Below, piece after piece: positions 1 through 10,480 of a stretch of 64,000 nucleotides of DNA. Source of the stretch: Pholis gunnellus (taxonomy: Eukaryota; Chordata; Actinopteri; Perciformes; Pholidae). Made by a program: the position numbers and the translations under genes. The stretch spans positions 1,080,001 to 1,144,000 of the forward strand of contig OU342809.1 in NCBI GenBank assembly GCA_910591455.2. Reading direction: 5' to 3'. The notes beneath the pieces were generated by a model. The model was not told where the DNA came from. It saw only the letters and a program-made list of their open reading frames with translations, and did not search any database. Numbering within the stretch: position 1 is the first letter of the stretch; every line of letters starts with the position of its first letter.

Positions 1-345
1 CTCTCTTGATTTATTACCTCAGTAAACATTGTAAACATGAGTTTATGGTCTCAATCTCTAGTTTCAAGTCTTCTTCAATACAGCATGATGTTCATTTAGT
101 AGATGATGGTCCATTTAGAGTCACACAGACCATAAAGCAGGGGATGCTTTAGGGGCGGGGCTACACAGTGATTGACAGGTCTCTACCAGAGACATATACG
201 GCGTCTCTACGTCACTCCTCCTCAGTCCACATATGGTCACTTCCTGTTCACTGGTTGCAAAAAAACAAGATGGAGACGGCTTCAAAACTGTATACATTAC
301 AAACCAACGAGTGACGTCACGACATCTACGTCCTCTTCTTATATA
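1..345 (+). repeat. Dispersed repeat R1, copy A (cut by window edge)
   Basis: The sequence is nearly identical to segments at 10015-10480 (inverted), 24464-24880, 28150-28605 (inverted), 32945-33272 and 57760-57996. This copy lacks the family's first ~130 bp because the window begins inside it. It keeps the GGGCGGGG block near 150 and the segment that reads on into the 3' end near 335. I see no coding capacity and no clear terminal inverted repeats, so the class (non-autonomous DNA element or SINE-like) is unresolved. Confidence 0.85.
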
Positions 346-785
346 AAGTCATTGAAGTCTGGTGTGTTTGGACAGGAATATACTCATTAACAGAAAGGTC
401 TTTCTCTGTAAGGATCCTTTTATTTTATTCACTGTATCATTAAATACATTAAGTACCTCTAGTAGCTAGCGTAGCATAGACTTGCTAACGCTAGTTAACG
501 ATGTGCTAACGATGTTTAACTGTGACTAGCTCAAAATCCAAGCCGGAAAATCTATCGCGTGAGCGCCGGATGTTTGGAGTTTGACGACGCTACGCTGTGA
601 TTGGACAGTCTACGTCTGAGGGGCGGGGCTTAGCGGAAGCTCCATAGATTGAAGGAATGACGTACAAACAACCGTACAATCTAAAACAACAGCGTCATAC
701 GTTCTGTGTTTAAACACGTGGAAACGGCAGCTGATGACGAGCTGAGTGATGAAGATGACTGCTCACACAAACACACACAGAGCTA

Positions 786-902
786 TTGTTTGTTTGTTTG
801 TTGGTTGGTTTGTTAGTTAGTTTGTCTGTTTGTTTGTTAGTTTGTTTGTTAGTTTAGAGCTATTGTTAGTTAGTTTGTTTGTTTGTTAGTTTGTTTGTTT
901 GT
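786..902. repeat. (GTTT)n-type simple repeat
   Basis: Imperfect tandem tetranucleotide TTTG with GTTA variants. It opens spurious frames on both strands. Confidence 0.9.
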
Positions 903-1777
903 GAGGCGTTGTGGGAGCCAAAACCCGGCTGAAGTCTTGGCAAAGAAACGCAGAAACAGGCTGAGCAGCAGCAGATGTTCTGAGCCTGTTTCTGAGAGAG
1001 AGAGAGAATGTTCTCCACGTTGTTCTCTCGGGGGAACGGTTCTCTCTTTTTATTGCGCGTCATTCGTAGTTTGGCCGGCGGGTCGAGTCAGAATGAGTCC
1101 TGCTGTTCGTCCAGAGTGTTGCTGCTCCGATGTAGAATGAATGTGACGGGTTCACCAGCTGCTCAGGCTCCTGGATGAGAAGAAGGTGAAAGAAGAGACA
1201 CGCTGAGCTCCAAGCTGCATATAAAACGCCTTTAATGGGCTTTTAAAATGAGTAGAAACCCACATTATTCATTCCACCTCAATGTGAAGCTGTTGGATCG
1301 ACTCACTGGTTTATTCAGAATGTGAAAAACATAATTATAAAGTCATAAATGTGCGAGCAGAAAGAGTGCGATTGTCTGAAATGTATTTATTTATTTATTC
1401 ATCTTTTTTATTTTTTTTTACTAACAATGGCCTAATATACGACGGTATATATATATATATATATATTATAGGTTAAACATATATATAAATACATTACGGA
1501 GCCGAGGGGAAAAGTTAACGTTCCAGGAACTGTTTTCTGTCTTCTTTTATGCACATTTATCAATATATAATCAAATATAATTAATTCATATATTTTATAT
1601 TTTACATATATTTCGACTTTAATCTCAAAGAATACCTGTGTTTTTCTCTGAGTATGACCTTCTTCCTGTGACTGTACTTGATTTATTTGTATGACTCTAT
1701 AATGACACACAATGTAACGCGCCGTCATTCAAACAGTGGAAGCATCACAGCTCGGCTCCAGTGTTTGACTCTACACG

Positions 1778-1797
1778 ATGCTGCCCTCTGGTGGCCA
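1778..1797 (-). promoter_or_regulatory. CTCF-consensus-like site
   Basis: Read on the minus strand the sequence contains GGCCACCAGAGGGCAGCA, which fits the vertebrate CTCF core (CCACNAGRGGGCAG). It lies between two near-identical 26-bp direct repeats. Occupancy cannot be judged from sequence. Confidence 0.5.
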
Positions 1798-2018
1798 GTG
1801 GAAGCATCACAGCTCCGCTCCGGTGTCGGCTCAGAGACGTTTTTAGTTTTTATTATCACAGATTGATTCTTTAAGACAATAATCAAAACGTAGAAGGTTA
1901 AAATATCTGCAGGAGCTGATGGGCAGTGGAGCGTCCGGAGGATCCCGGCCGGAGAGGCCGAGCCTGAACCCGCCCGGAGCTCCAGAATGAAGTGAATGTT
2001 CATTTTTCCTGTTTTCAG

Positions 2019-2630
2019 ATCTCGATGCTGGAGATCTACAACGACGGTCTGAACGACCTTTTGACTCAAAGCCCCGGCGCCGCTCTGGACCTCAGAGTCC
2101 AGGGGAAGTCTGTGACGGTCCCGGGTCTGACCCGGGTCCAGGTCCAGACCGAGGAGGATATCCTCGACGCCATGGAGACGGGAGAAAAGAAGCGAAAGAT
2201 GGCCTCGACCAAGATGAACATCCAGACGTGCTGCTCGGATTCTTACATGGATGGAGACGTTCCTGATCCAGTACTGACTAGATCCAGTACTGACTCCTAG
2301 TCTCCTTCCTCCTCAGCTCGCGGTCTCACCTGGTGGTCTCGCTGCAGGTGGACGGTGAGGACCAGGTCTCCGGTCTCTCGTCCCGAGGGACGCTGACTCT
2401 GGACTTTTAGGAACCACGTCCACATTTAAAACCTCTTTTAGAAGACAAGTCAGGTAGAAACTAGATCTGGACAAAGTCAACTTAAAACACAGAAAATAAG
2501 ATTAAAACCACAAAGTTATTCATCGTTTGTCCTTTATTAACACGCAGAAACAATAATACAAGAAGAACGAATATTAATGCAGAAGCATCATTCAGGACTT
2601 CATGAGGCGTCATGTTATAGAAACACTATT

Positions 2631-2685
<55 letters not shown>

Positions 2686-3256
2686 CTAAAGACACAGATT
2701 TGTCTCTTCAGTCGCCTCAAAATAAAATGTTTTCTTTATTTCTGTCTGAAATGATAAAATGTTCTTATATTTTATATAGAAAGGTGGCGGTGGACTCTAA
2801 CCCACTAAAGCTGTCATTGTGGTTTGATGGGCATCAGTCTCGAGTGTGTCGGACCTGCAGAGGGTAACGAGTCATAACCACCTGGAACTAGACAAATCGT
2901 CTCATGAATGAGACGATCAGAATGTCCTGATTCTGCAGTTTTTTTATGTTCCTCTAATTTAAAACCTTTATTTTCTTGCGTTGGACAAACAATTTGTGGA
3001 AAGTGAAAACAAAGTGTGTGTGTGTGTGTGTGTGTGTGTTAGAACAATGAGGTTCAGAGATGTAATCAGAACTTTAGAGCAGTAACTTTAACACGAGTCG
3101 TTCACATTCTCTCCTGATCACTGATTGGCTGTTTGTGAGTGAGGTCAGAGGTCACAGTGTCGTGTGTCCCGTCAGGTGTTCGGTGCTCTGAAGAGTAACG
3201 AACCTCCACGTCCCGTTCAGGAACTCTAGACTCACCGTTCTGCTGCAGCCGCAAAG
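2019..3256 (+). pseudogene. Kinesin-14 motor domain fragment (KIFC2/KIFC3-like), decayed
   Basis: Three exon-like blocks resemble the C-terminal motor of minus-end-directed kinesins. Block 1 (2019-2227) follows TTTTCAG and encodes ISMLEIYNDGLNDLL, then a beta-strand segment and MASTKMNIQ. A GT at 2228 and AG before 2317 join it in phase to block 2 (2317-2410), giving TSRSHLVVSLQV, the switch I SRSH region. Block 2 reaches GTLTLDF and then a TAG stop where the family has the switch II DLAGSE motif. Block 3 (3176-3256) starts VFGALKSNEP, then shifts by one base to read HVPFRNSRLTVLLQP before a GTAAGA donor-like sequence. The DLAGSE-to-INKSL part and the P-loop half are absent. A weak PEDPG-like remnant lies near 1937. 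LLQP rather than LLQD hints at KIFC2. A rapidly evolving gene with undetected exons is possible but less likely. Confidence 0.75.
2632..2683. repeat. (TA)n microsatellite
   Basis: About 50 bp of uninterrupted TA dinucleotide lies in the 765-bp gap between kinesin blocks 2 and 3. That gap otherwise holds only AT-rich unique sequence and a (GT)n tract at 3014-3039. Confidence 0.95.
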
Positions 3257-3271
3257 GTAAGAACGGACTCT

Positions 3272-3549
3272 GAGGTCTTTGAACGCGTCGCTCAGAGGTC
3301 TTTGAACGCGTCGCTCAGAGGTCTTTGAACGCGTCGCTCAGAGGTCTTTGAACGCGTCGCTCAGAGGTCTTTGAACGCGTCGCTCAGAGGTCTTTGAACG
3401 CGTCGCTCAGAGGTCTTTGAACTCGTCGCTCAGAGGTCTTTGAACGCGTCGCTCTGAGGTCTTTGAACGCGTCGCTCAGAGGTCTTTGAACGCGTCGCTC
3501 TGAGGTCTTTGAACGCGTCGCTCTGAGGTCTTTGAACGCGTCGCTCTGA
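3272..3549. repeat. 23-bp minisatellite, about 12 copies
   Basis: The unit GAGGTCTTTGAACGCGTCGC plus TCA repeats head to tail with single-base variants (CTCA/CTCT, ACGCG/ACTCG). It starts 15 bp after the last kinesin-like block. Each unit contains CpG-rich ACGCGT, which is unusual in this AT-leaning region. Confidence 0.95.
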
Positions 3550-3654
3550 TTCAAAGCTTCTGTTGAGGTTTTTGAATCATTATCCTTAAAATAATTGAAA
3601 AAGAAAAACTTTAAACAAAATCCTCAACTTGAGTTAAGTGATTAAATTCTATTT

Positions 3655-3660
3655 TTTATT
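3655..3660 (-). terminator. Candidate znf277 polyadenylation signal
   Basis: AATAAA on the minus strand about 290 bases beyond the znf277 stop codon is the nearest canonical hexamer I found downstream. The surrounding sequence is AT-rich, so a chance match is possible. Confidence 0.35.
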
Positions 3661-3951
3661 ATTATTTCTTGAATGAAGATGTTGTTGTTGTTGTTGTTGT
3701 GTCACAGCTCAGGGTTGTTACTTTGTGAGAGAGAGACCTACTTTCATGCAGTACTGGTTGTAGTTTTTCTGTTACTTTAAGTAATAAACTCGGATGCTTG
3801 AATGGAAATAAGTGGAACTGAAGCTGAGTCAGCACTTCTGAAAAGGCCTCTGAAGGCGTTTGAAGTGCTCGTTCAGGGCGGAATCATCTGTTTTCAGCAG
3901 AGCTTTGCTTTCAGTGCAGAGAGCTCAGAAGTCCTCCCGTCCGTCCGTCGT

Positions 3952-4836
3952 CTAGCTGCAGGAGCTCCGGTTCTTCAGCAGCTGGTTGAGGACGCTGGTC
4001 CGTCTCAGCGCTCTGAGGTCGGAGACGTCCTCCGAGATCACCGGGACGTCCTCGCCGCGGTTCGTCTCGTCGTCGTCGTCAGAAAGCGTACAGAGGAGGG
4101 CGTCGTTCTCGTACGTGGGGAAGTAATACCTGAGGAGAGACGGAGGTCAGAGGTCACCAGTCTGTAGGGAGGACCGAGTGGAGGCAGAACGTTTGAAAGG
4201 AAAAATAGTTTTATGCATTTAAAATAGTTTAAATAAATATATAATAAACATAAACATAATAAACCTATAATAAACGTATAATAAATATATAATAAATATA
4301 TAATAAACATATAATAAACATTTAATAAATATATAATAAACATATAATAAATATATAATAAACATAAACATAATAAACCTATAATAAACGTATAATAAAT
4401 ATATAATAAATATATAATAAACATATAATAAACATTTAATAAATATATAAACATATAATAAATATATAATAAACATATAATAAACATATAATAAATATAT
4501 AATAAATATATAATAAACATATAATAAACATATAATAAACATATAATAAATATATAATAAACATATAATAAACGTATAATAAATAATAAATATATAATAA
4601 ACATATAATAAATATATAATAAACATATAATAAACATATAATAAAATAATTGCGCTGACTGCGGCTGGTTCCAGGTCGACGCGTCCGGCAGCTTCATCAC
4701 GTGACCGTCGGCCTCGAGGTGACGGATGACGTCGTCTCTGGACTCAAACTTCTGCTGGCAGCCGTAGCAGCGGCTCTGGTGGATCTCACGGCGGATGAAG
4801 TTCACCAGTTTGACCTGCTGGTAGAACCGGAGGTCT

Positions 4837-4872
<36 letters not shown>

Positions 4873-7527
4873 ACACAGCATCACTGTCTACTGTTTTATT
4901 TGCAGACAAAAGTCAAATGTTTATGCATAAATATTGTGTTTTTCTTAAAAGTCCACGTTAGTCATCAGTGAGCTGCTTCTTCTTAAAGGGACAGTGTGCA
5001 GGATTGGACCACTGTGTCAGGCGTACGGTGGTCTCTCTCATTTGGTTTGTCCATTCTGGGCTACCGTAGAATCTCATCTCACGGGAAGGCGTATGAACAG
5101 CAAAACATTTTCAACGTGACATTTGACGCCAAGTCGTTAAAAAAACTGTTTTTACTGTAATTAAAACTGTGAAAAGTGACGTTTAACGGTTGTTCATGAA
5201 AGTGATAAATATTACGTTACATTTTATTTGTTTTACTTACTGAGCTCCGTCCTCAGATTGTGGAGGTCAAAGCCATGAGCTTCCTAAAAACAACAACCAA
5301 CAAAGATTAAAACTAGAGTCTGCACTAGATGTCATTAATCTAAACTAGACCCCGTTAAGTCTAGACTAGACGTCATTAATCTAAACTAGACCCCGTTAAG
5401 TCTAGACTAGACCCCGTTAAGTCTAGACTAGACCCCGTTAAGTCTAAACTAGACCCGTTAGTCTAAACTAGACCCCGTTAGTCTAGACTAGACCCCGTTA
5501 GTCTAAACTAGACCCCGTTAGTCTAAACTAGACTAGACCCCGTTAGTCTAAACTAGACTAAACCCCGTTAGTCTAAACTAGACTAGACCCCGTTAGGCTA
5601 AACTAGACTAGACCCCGTTAGGCTAAACTAGACTAGACCCCGTTAGGCTAAACTAGACTAGACCCCGTTAGGCTAAACTAGACTAGACCCCGTTAGGCTA
5701 AACTAGACCCCGTTAGGCTAAACTAGACTGGACCCCGTTAGGCTAAACTAGACTAGACCCCGTTAGTCTAGACTAGACTAGACCCGTTAGTCTAGACTGG
5801 ACCCCGTTAGTCTAAACTAGACCCCGTTAGTCTAGACTGGACCCCGTTAGTCTACAATGGACCCCGTTAGTCTAAGTTACCTTCATGTGAGTGTAGATCT
5901 GCTCCATCGTCTCAGACTGATGATCACAGAAGAGACAAACAGCAGAGACCGGATGAGCCCTCCAGTCCGACCAATCACTGAGGACGACACAGGAAACAGG
6001 AAACAGCCAGAACATGAGGTTCTCTGTGAGGGTTCTAGATACAATAAGAGATCCTTCTGGTTCCTACTCACTCCTGCTCCTCCTCGTCCACCAGGTCCCG
6101 GTCGTCCTCGCTCTGCACCTCCTCCCAGGTCTTCCCCAGCTCCTGACCGGAGAGCAGAGACACGAGAAGATCACACAGTGGAGAGGAAGCCCTCTGAAGC
6201 TCCACCAACACATCTAGAGCTGAACAGAACCCGGAGGTGTTACCAGGTAGTTGATGATGTAGAAGCGGTCGTACAGGCGGTTGCTGGCGTTGATGCGGCG
6301 GTGAGCTTTCTTCCTCATGTGATCCTTCAGCGTGGTTTTGTCCCTGAAGGTCTTCTCACAGTACAGACACTGCAGACTGCCGGGAGGACACGCAGACCAT
6401 CAGGTACTTCATCATCGCATGTTGTTATTGTGGACATTAGTGACATTTAAAGGATAGAACACTCTGTGCTCGTCTCACTTGTCCAGCTTGCTCTGCAGAG
6501 TGTCCAGAAACTGGTCGCAGTACACGATGTTGTCCGGCAGCCCGATGCTGAAGGAGTGCTCTCTGGCCATGTGGTTCAGCAGAGACGACCTGAAGATTCA
6601 TGATTATGAAGCTACAGATTAGTCCTCAGAAGGAAGAGAATAAACTAAGTTAATAATGTTCTACAGTAGTTTCCTGTGAGACTCAGAAGTTCTGACGAAC
6701 CTGTTTCCGGTGAACTCGTCGCTGCAGAACATACAGAGTCGACTGAAGCCGCCGTCGTCTCTCTCCTGCTGCTGCTGCTCCAGAACCTCCTCCTGTGGGA
6801 CCAGCAACAGCGTCAGAGAGGCACCACAGAAGAAGAAGAAGGCTCGGATTGGGTCGATAAAAAGAACGTGAGTGGAGTCAGATGTGTGACAGCGGTTGGT
6901 TTAACAGTGAAGGTGATGCTCTGTGCTCGGCTCTGATCCTCACCAGTCTCTTCTGCTGCAGCTTCTCTCGGAGGAGCCGGTCCTCCGGGAGGACGTCGCA
7001 CAGCAGGAAGTAGTGCTCCTGCTTCTCTGTGACGACAGGGAAATGTTTGACTTTCTTTAGAACTGCTTTTTTAAAAGGAGGAAAGTCAAGATGTCTGCGT
7101 GTTTGAGCGGAGAAAAATGTCTCAGTATTCTGCTGACTGCTGCACTTTGAACTCACCGACCGGCCCGCTGGAGTTGGTCTTGATGATGCTGCAGAAATCT
7201 GTGAGCGGCTGCTCCAAGAACCTGCCTCTCCAGTAGGACGCGTACCTGACGGAGGACAGGAAGTGAGTCGTGGAGTCACGGAGGAGAAGATTTAAAGTCA
7301 AAGGACTCTTTAAAGGAACTCCAGGAAGTGATGCTGAAAACATGAAGGAAATGACTGTCTGCAGCTATCATCATCATCATCATTATATATATCCAGTATT
7401 ACTAGTAGTCATGATGTCATTATTCTGTTCACTACTCTCATGATATGAATCAGTTCTGTCAGAAGTATGTCATGTTGTTCATTATCACACTCCATCCTGA
7501 CAGACGGACTCAGAGCAGAAGAGTCTG

Positions 7528-7593
<66 letters not shown>

Positions 7594-7878
7594 TTGTGTT
7601 TCAAAGTTACACTCCCCAGACATTAGTGTCTTCAGTGTGGTTCTGCTCGTACTTGGGGAGGTCAGCGACCAGCTTGATGTCAGCGATGACCATCTTGTGC
7701 TCCAGCAGCAGGTGTTTGAGGAGGACGTCTGTCTGCTGCAGAGGGACGGACTCAGAGCAGAAGAGACACACCAGCAGCTCAGAGCCCAGCGGCTGCAGGC
7801 TGGGAGTGATGGAGCCGGAGGAGGGGGGGTGTTCTGGGAAACACAGAGGCTCCAGTATGCTGTCCTGATCTGAGGGAG

Positions 7879-7927
<49 letters not shown>

Positions 7928-7942
7928 ACACAAAGAAACAAA

Positions 7943-7978
<36 letters not shown>

Positions 7979-8215
7979 ACATGAGAGAGAACGTGCAGGC
8001 TGCTGGTTAGCCCGTTAGCATAGCCGGTTAGCTTCACGCTAGTTAGCTTCTTTATGAACTACAGAGCGGATATTTGCTCACAGTTTTCAGTCTGACGGAC
8101 TCTGGGTTTTATCTACACGTGAATCATATTTTTCTAACACAAAACGGCTTCTTTAAATCCTTAAAACCTTAAAATAAATCATCTCACCGTCTCTACTCCG
8201 GTCAGAGGCGGCCAT
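3952..8215 (-). CDS. znf277: Zinc finger protein 277, complete, 12 coding exons
   Basis: Coding exons in transcript order: 8215-8188, 7869-7653, 7245-7157, 7026-6944, 6792-6701, 6589-6479, 6376-6244, 6142-6072, 5977-5881, 5283-5241, 4834-4660 and 4129-3952. All introns are GT/AG, all phases agree, and the 1317 nt give 438 residues plus TAG (vertebrate ZNF277 is about 450). Five C2H2 fingers are visible: C44/C47/H62/H67, C159/C162/H176/H181, C210/C213/H226/H232, C289/C292/H305/H310 and C344/C347/H360/H366. Family signatures include HKMVIADIKLVAD, YFLLCDVLPEDR, FYQQVKLVNFIRR and YYFPTYEND. An acidic stretch lies near 263-279. The start is the only ATG in frame with exon 2, as MAASDRSRD. ZNF277 is described in other animals as a nuclear protein linked to chromatin regulation and ribosomal protein uS5; that role is inferred by homology here. 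No disabling change is seen. Confidence 0.95.
4215..4645. repeat. AT-rich tandem array in znf277 intron 11
   Basis: Units of ATATAATAAAC and ATATAATAAAT (11 bp and variants) fill most of the 530-bp last intron. A longer block of about 110 bp is itself duplicated: the run with ATAAACATAAACATAATAA near 4240 recurs near 4355. The array ends about 15 bp from the 5' splice site of exon 11. It creates false frames of Tyr/Ile/Phe-rich peptide. Confidence 0.95.
4837..4870. repeat. Homopolymer of 34 G (34 C on the gene strand)
   Basis: On the znf277 strand this is 34 uninterrupted C, followed directly by the AG acceptor of exon 11 at 4834. It therefore acts as the polypyrimidine tract of that intron. 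The length may be uncertain because of sequencing or assembly error. Confidence 0.9.
4983..5100 (+). repeat. Partial copy of MITE-like repeat M2
   Basis: It begins TTAAAGGGACAGTGTGCAGG and shares GGTTTGTCC and TTCTGGGCTAC blocks with 21255-21553 and 52255-52559. It lies in znf277 intron 10. The 3' half is not recognisable. Confidence 0.65.
5324..5875. repeat. CTAGACCCCGTTAG minisatellite in znf277 intron 9
   Basis: About 550 bp of tandem GTCTAAACTAGACCCCGTTA units of roughly 18-26 bp, with variants (GGCTAAAC, GACTGGACC, CATTAATC). It fills nearly the whole 597-bp intron and ends against the 5' splice site of exon 9, where the donor itself reads GTAACTTAGAC. Units are rich in CTAG and partly palindromic. 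Confidence 0.95.
7529..7595. repeat. (CT)n microsatellite in znf277 intron 2
   Basis: About 65 bp of CTCTCT with occasional GTCTCT interruptions, 58 bp past the 5' splice site of exon 2 on the gene strand. Confidence 0.95.
7881..7974. repeat. (CA)n microsatellite in znf277 intron 1
   Basis: Two CA tracts joined by GTACACAAAGAAACAAACAA, immediately upstream (gene sense) of the exon 2 acceptor. Confidence 0.95.
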
Positions 8216-8300
8216 CTTTAGTGTCACGTGTTCAAAACAGCGCAGAACGGACCAATCAGAGGCTGTGAGACGTAGGCATGCTGCGTTCATGGTCTCCATG
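8216..8300 (-). promoter_or_regulatory. Candidate znf277 promoter/5' leader
   Basis: The start codon sits in AAGATGGCCGCC, close to the YY1-type motif often found at start codons of housekeeping genes. Upstream are an E-box CACGTG at 8225-8230 and a CCAAT box at 8252-8256. No TATA box is evident. The transcription start cannot be fixed from sequence. Confidence 0.45.
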
Positions 8301-10014
8301 TAATTTAAACATGTAATATGGTGCATTCAAGTGATTTAAAACATTTGAAAACTCACGAGTTTGCGATTGATCTGATCTGTTTAAAACAAAAACATTTATT
8401 TATCAGAGATTATTATGAGCACATAATTTAGCCTACAAAATGGTATTACATCATACAATTTGACGTTAAATCTATTGATTTGTTATTAATTTACTTAAAT
8501 GTACCTACAAGTTTAAGTACCTAAATGTAAATTACCAGTAAAAAGTCCTGTGTTAGTAAATATACATAATTAGTACAAAGAAAAAGAAAGAAAGAACTCA
8601 TACAGAATGGCCCCTTTTTAAAGGATTGCATTATTTTTCTCATCTTCTAATAGTTTAAGAATCACGGGAGAAATTAAAATGTTATAATGTGAACGCAACA
8701 TCAAGTACATTAAAGTCTTTGAACTATATTTTTGATTTAAGGCCAGAAGATCTGACGCTGCTGGACGCCTCGTGTGTTTTTAACGACTCCTCAGACTCTC
8801 GTTCTCCAACATCAATTATGTTTTCAGTTTTTCTTATGTTGCTCAAAAACCCTGTTTTGTACAAGGACAATACAATAACATGAATTGTACAATTATTCAA
8901 TCATTTACATCTTATTGAAACAGTGGATCACTGATTCTATCAGTTCCAGTCGATGAGCACCAGGGGGCGCCATCATCCTCCTTCTTCCTCCTGTAACTTC
9001 TAGTTTTTCACTTAGATGTCAGTTACTGTTATTTTGTTTCATTGAAGTTAAAACAAATAAAAGAAATGCAGACAAATGATACAAAATAGAAGAGAATAGA
9101 TGTTAGCATTTTAATGTATTTTCAAATGTTTTATTCCATATTTCTCTATATATTTGTTGATACCATTATTTTAAAATAAAAATGTCTCTCTGTCTCTCTG
9201 TCTCTGTCTGTCTCCCTCGTTGTGCTCCAGCAGTCCTCTCAGGTGAGTTCAGGTGCTGCATTATTCACACTGAACTCAGCGTCTCTAATTAAACCCTGGA
9301 GAGCAGCGAGGGGGAGACAGACAGACAGGATAAGGAGAACAGAAGAAGAAGAAGAAGAAGAAGATGAAGAATATGGACTCCCACATGATGACATCGTTTG
9401 AGGCTCTGAACAGGACGAGCATCACAGGTGCTGAGCTGATGCTGTTGCTATGCAACAATTTGGTCGTTGCCGGCAGCATCCAGGTGGGGGGTGTGTGTGT
9501 GTGGGGGGGGATGTCACCACGTTTGATTATATGAAAAGTACAGTACAGACACATGAAAGAGGAACAGGATGTAAACTGGGTTCAGTAAACAAATCACTAC
9601 TCAGAGAGAGGAACAACATGCAATCTGTGAAATGTGGAGTTTTGAAGTCTTTCTGTGTGTTTACGCCTTAAAGAATCATCGCTCGCTGTGATCGCTTCTC
9701 CTCACGCTGGCTGTGAAGTGATCACTCTGTAGACGGAGGACAGAACACAGAAGAAGAGAGGATGTCTTTGTTTTTACTCTTTAATCGTTCTCTGGTAGGA
9801 TTGTGTCTGTAAAGTGAAGCACTATAACTATAGAGGCCTTTACACACCGAGGGAGAGACCAATAAACGACACAAAACACCACAAATACAAAAATACTCGC
9901 CTACAAATGTTCTGCATCAAAACTATTCACACTGATAACGACTCTGGAAAGAGAGAGAAAATGTGCGTCATGTTTCCATCAATGCTGATTGGCACTAAAG
10001 TACCGTAGAATGTA
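8301..10014. other. Gene-free stretch upstream of znf277
   Basis: Mostly AT-rich unique sequence without a convincing exon. It contains a CTCF-like site at 8957-8971, short simple repeats (TCTG near 9185, GAA near 9349) and a G-rich tract near 9484-9510. Confidence 0.5.
8957..8971 (+). promoter_or_regulatory. CTCF-core-like site
   Basis: GCACCAGGGGGCGCC matches the vertebrate CTCF core well. It is not inside a recognisable R1 copy. Confidence 0.4.
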
Positions 10015-10480
10015 AGAAGTGGACGTCGTCGTCGTGACGTCACCTGTTGGTTTGTGGACGTTTCGAAGCCTTGAGTTCAGCATTTTGGCCGTCGCCATCT
10101 TGTTTCTTGCAACCAGTGAACAGGAAGTGACCACATCTGGACTGAGGAGGAGTGACGTAGAGACGCCGTATACGTCTCTGGTAGAGACCTGTCAATCACT
10201 GTGTAGCCCCGCCCCTAAAGCATCCCCTGCTTTATGGTCTGTGTGACTCTAAATGGACCATCATTTACTACATGAACATCATGCTGTATTGAAGAAGACT
10301 TGAAACTAGAGATTGAGACCATAAACTCATGTTTACAATGTTTACTGAGGTAATAAATCAAGAGAGAAGTAGAGTCATTTTCTCATAGACTTCTATACAA
10401 CCAGAGGAGTCGCCCCCTGGTGGACACTAGAGAGAATGCAGCTTTAACACGTGAAGCTGTGACTTCACTTTAAAGAACTG
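10015..10480 (-). repeat. Dispersed repeat R1, copy B (near full length)
   Basis: This is the longest copy and lies inverted relative to copy A. It spans from the GACGTCACCTGTTGG end to the TTCACTTTAAAG end. It contains the GTAGCCCCGCCCC block and the CTCF-like core CGCCCCCTGGTGG at 10411-10423. Together with copy D it defines the element length as about 450-465 bp. Confidence 0.85.

Larger units (their letters stand above)
346..1926. other. Gene-free stretch
   Basis: I see no supported gene. The stretch holds a GTTT-type simple repeat, a short (TA)n at 1446-1467, a CTCF-like site at 1778-1797, and a direct duplication of about 26 bp (near 1735-1760 and 1797-1822) flanking that site. Open frames here are short and resemble nothing I recognise. 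Confidence 0.6.

Noticed and set aside
1150..1205. Short frame QLLRLLDEKKVKEETR as a possible kinesin stalk exon
   Set aside because: Too short and stopped; coiled-coil-like composition alone is not evidence.
4219..4640. Open frames of 135-278 codons rich in Tyr, Ile and Phe on the minus strand
   Set aside because: They read through the TA-rich tandem array in znf277 intron 11; only their ends overlap true exon sequence.
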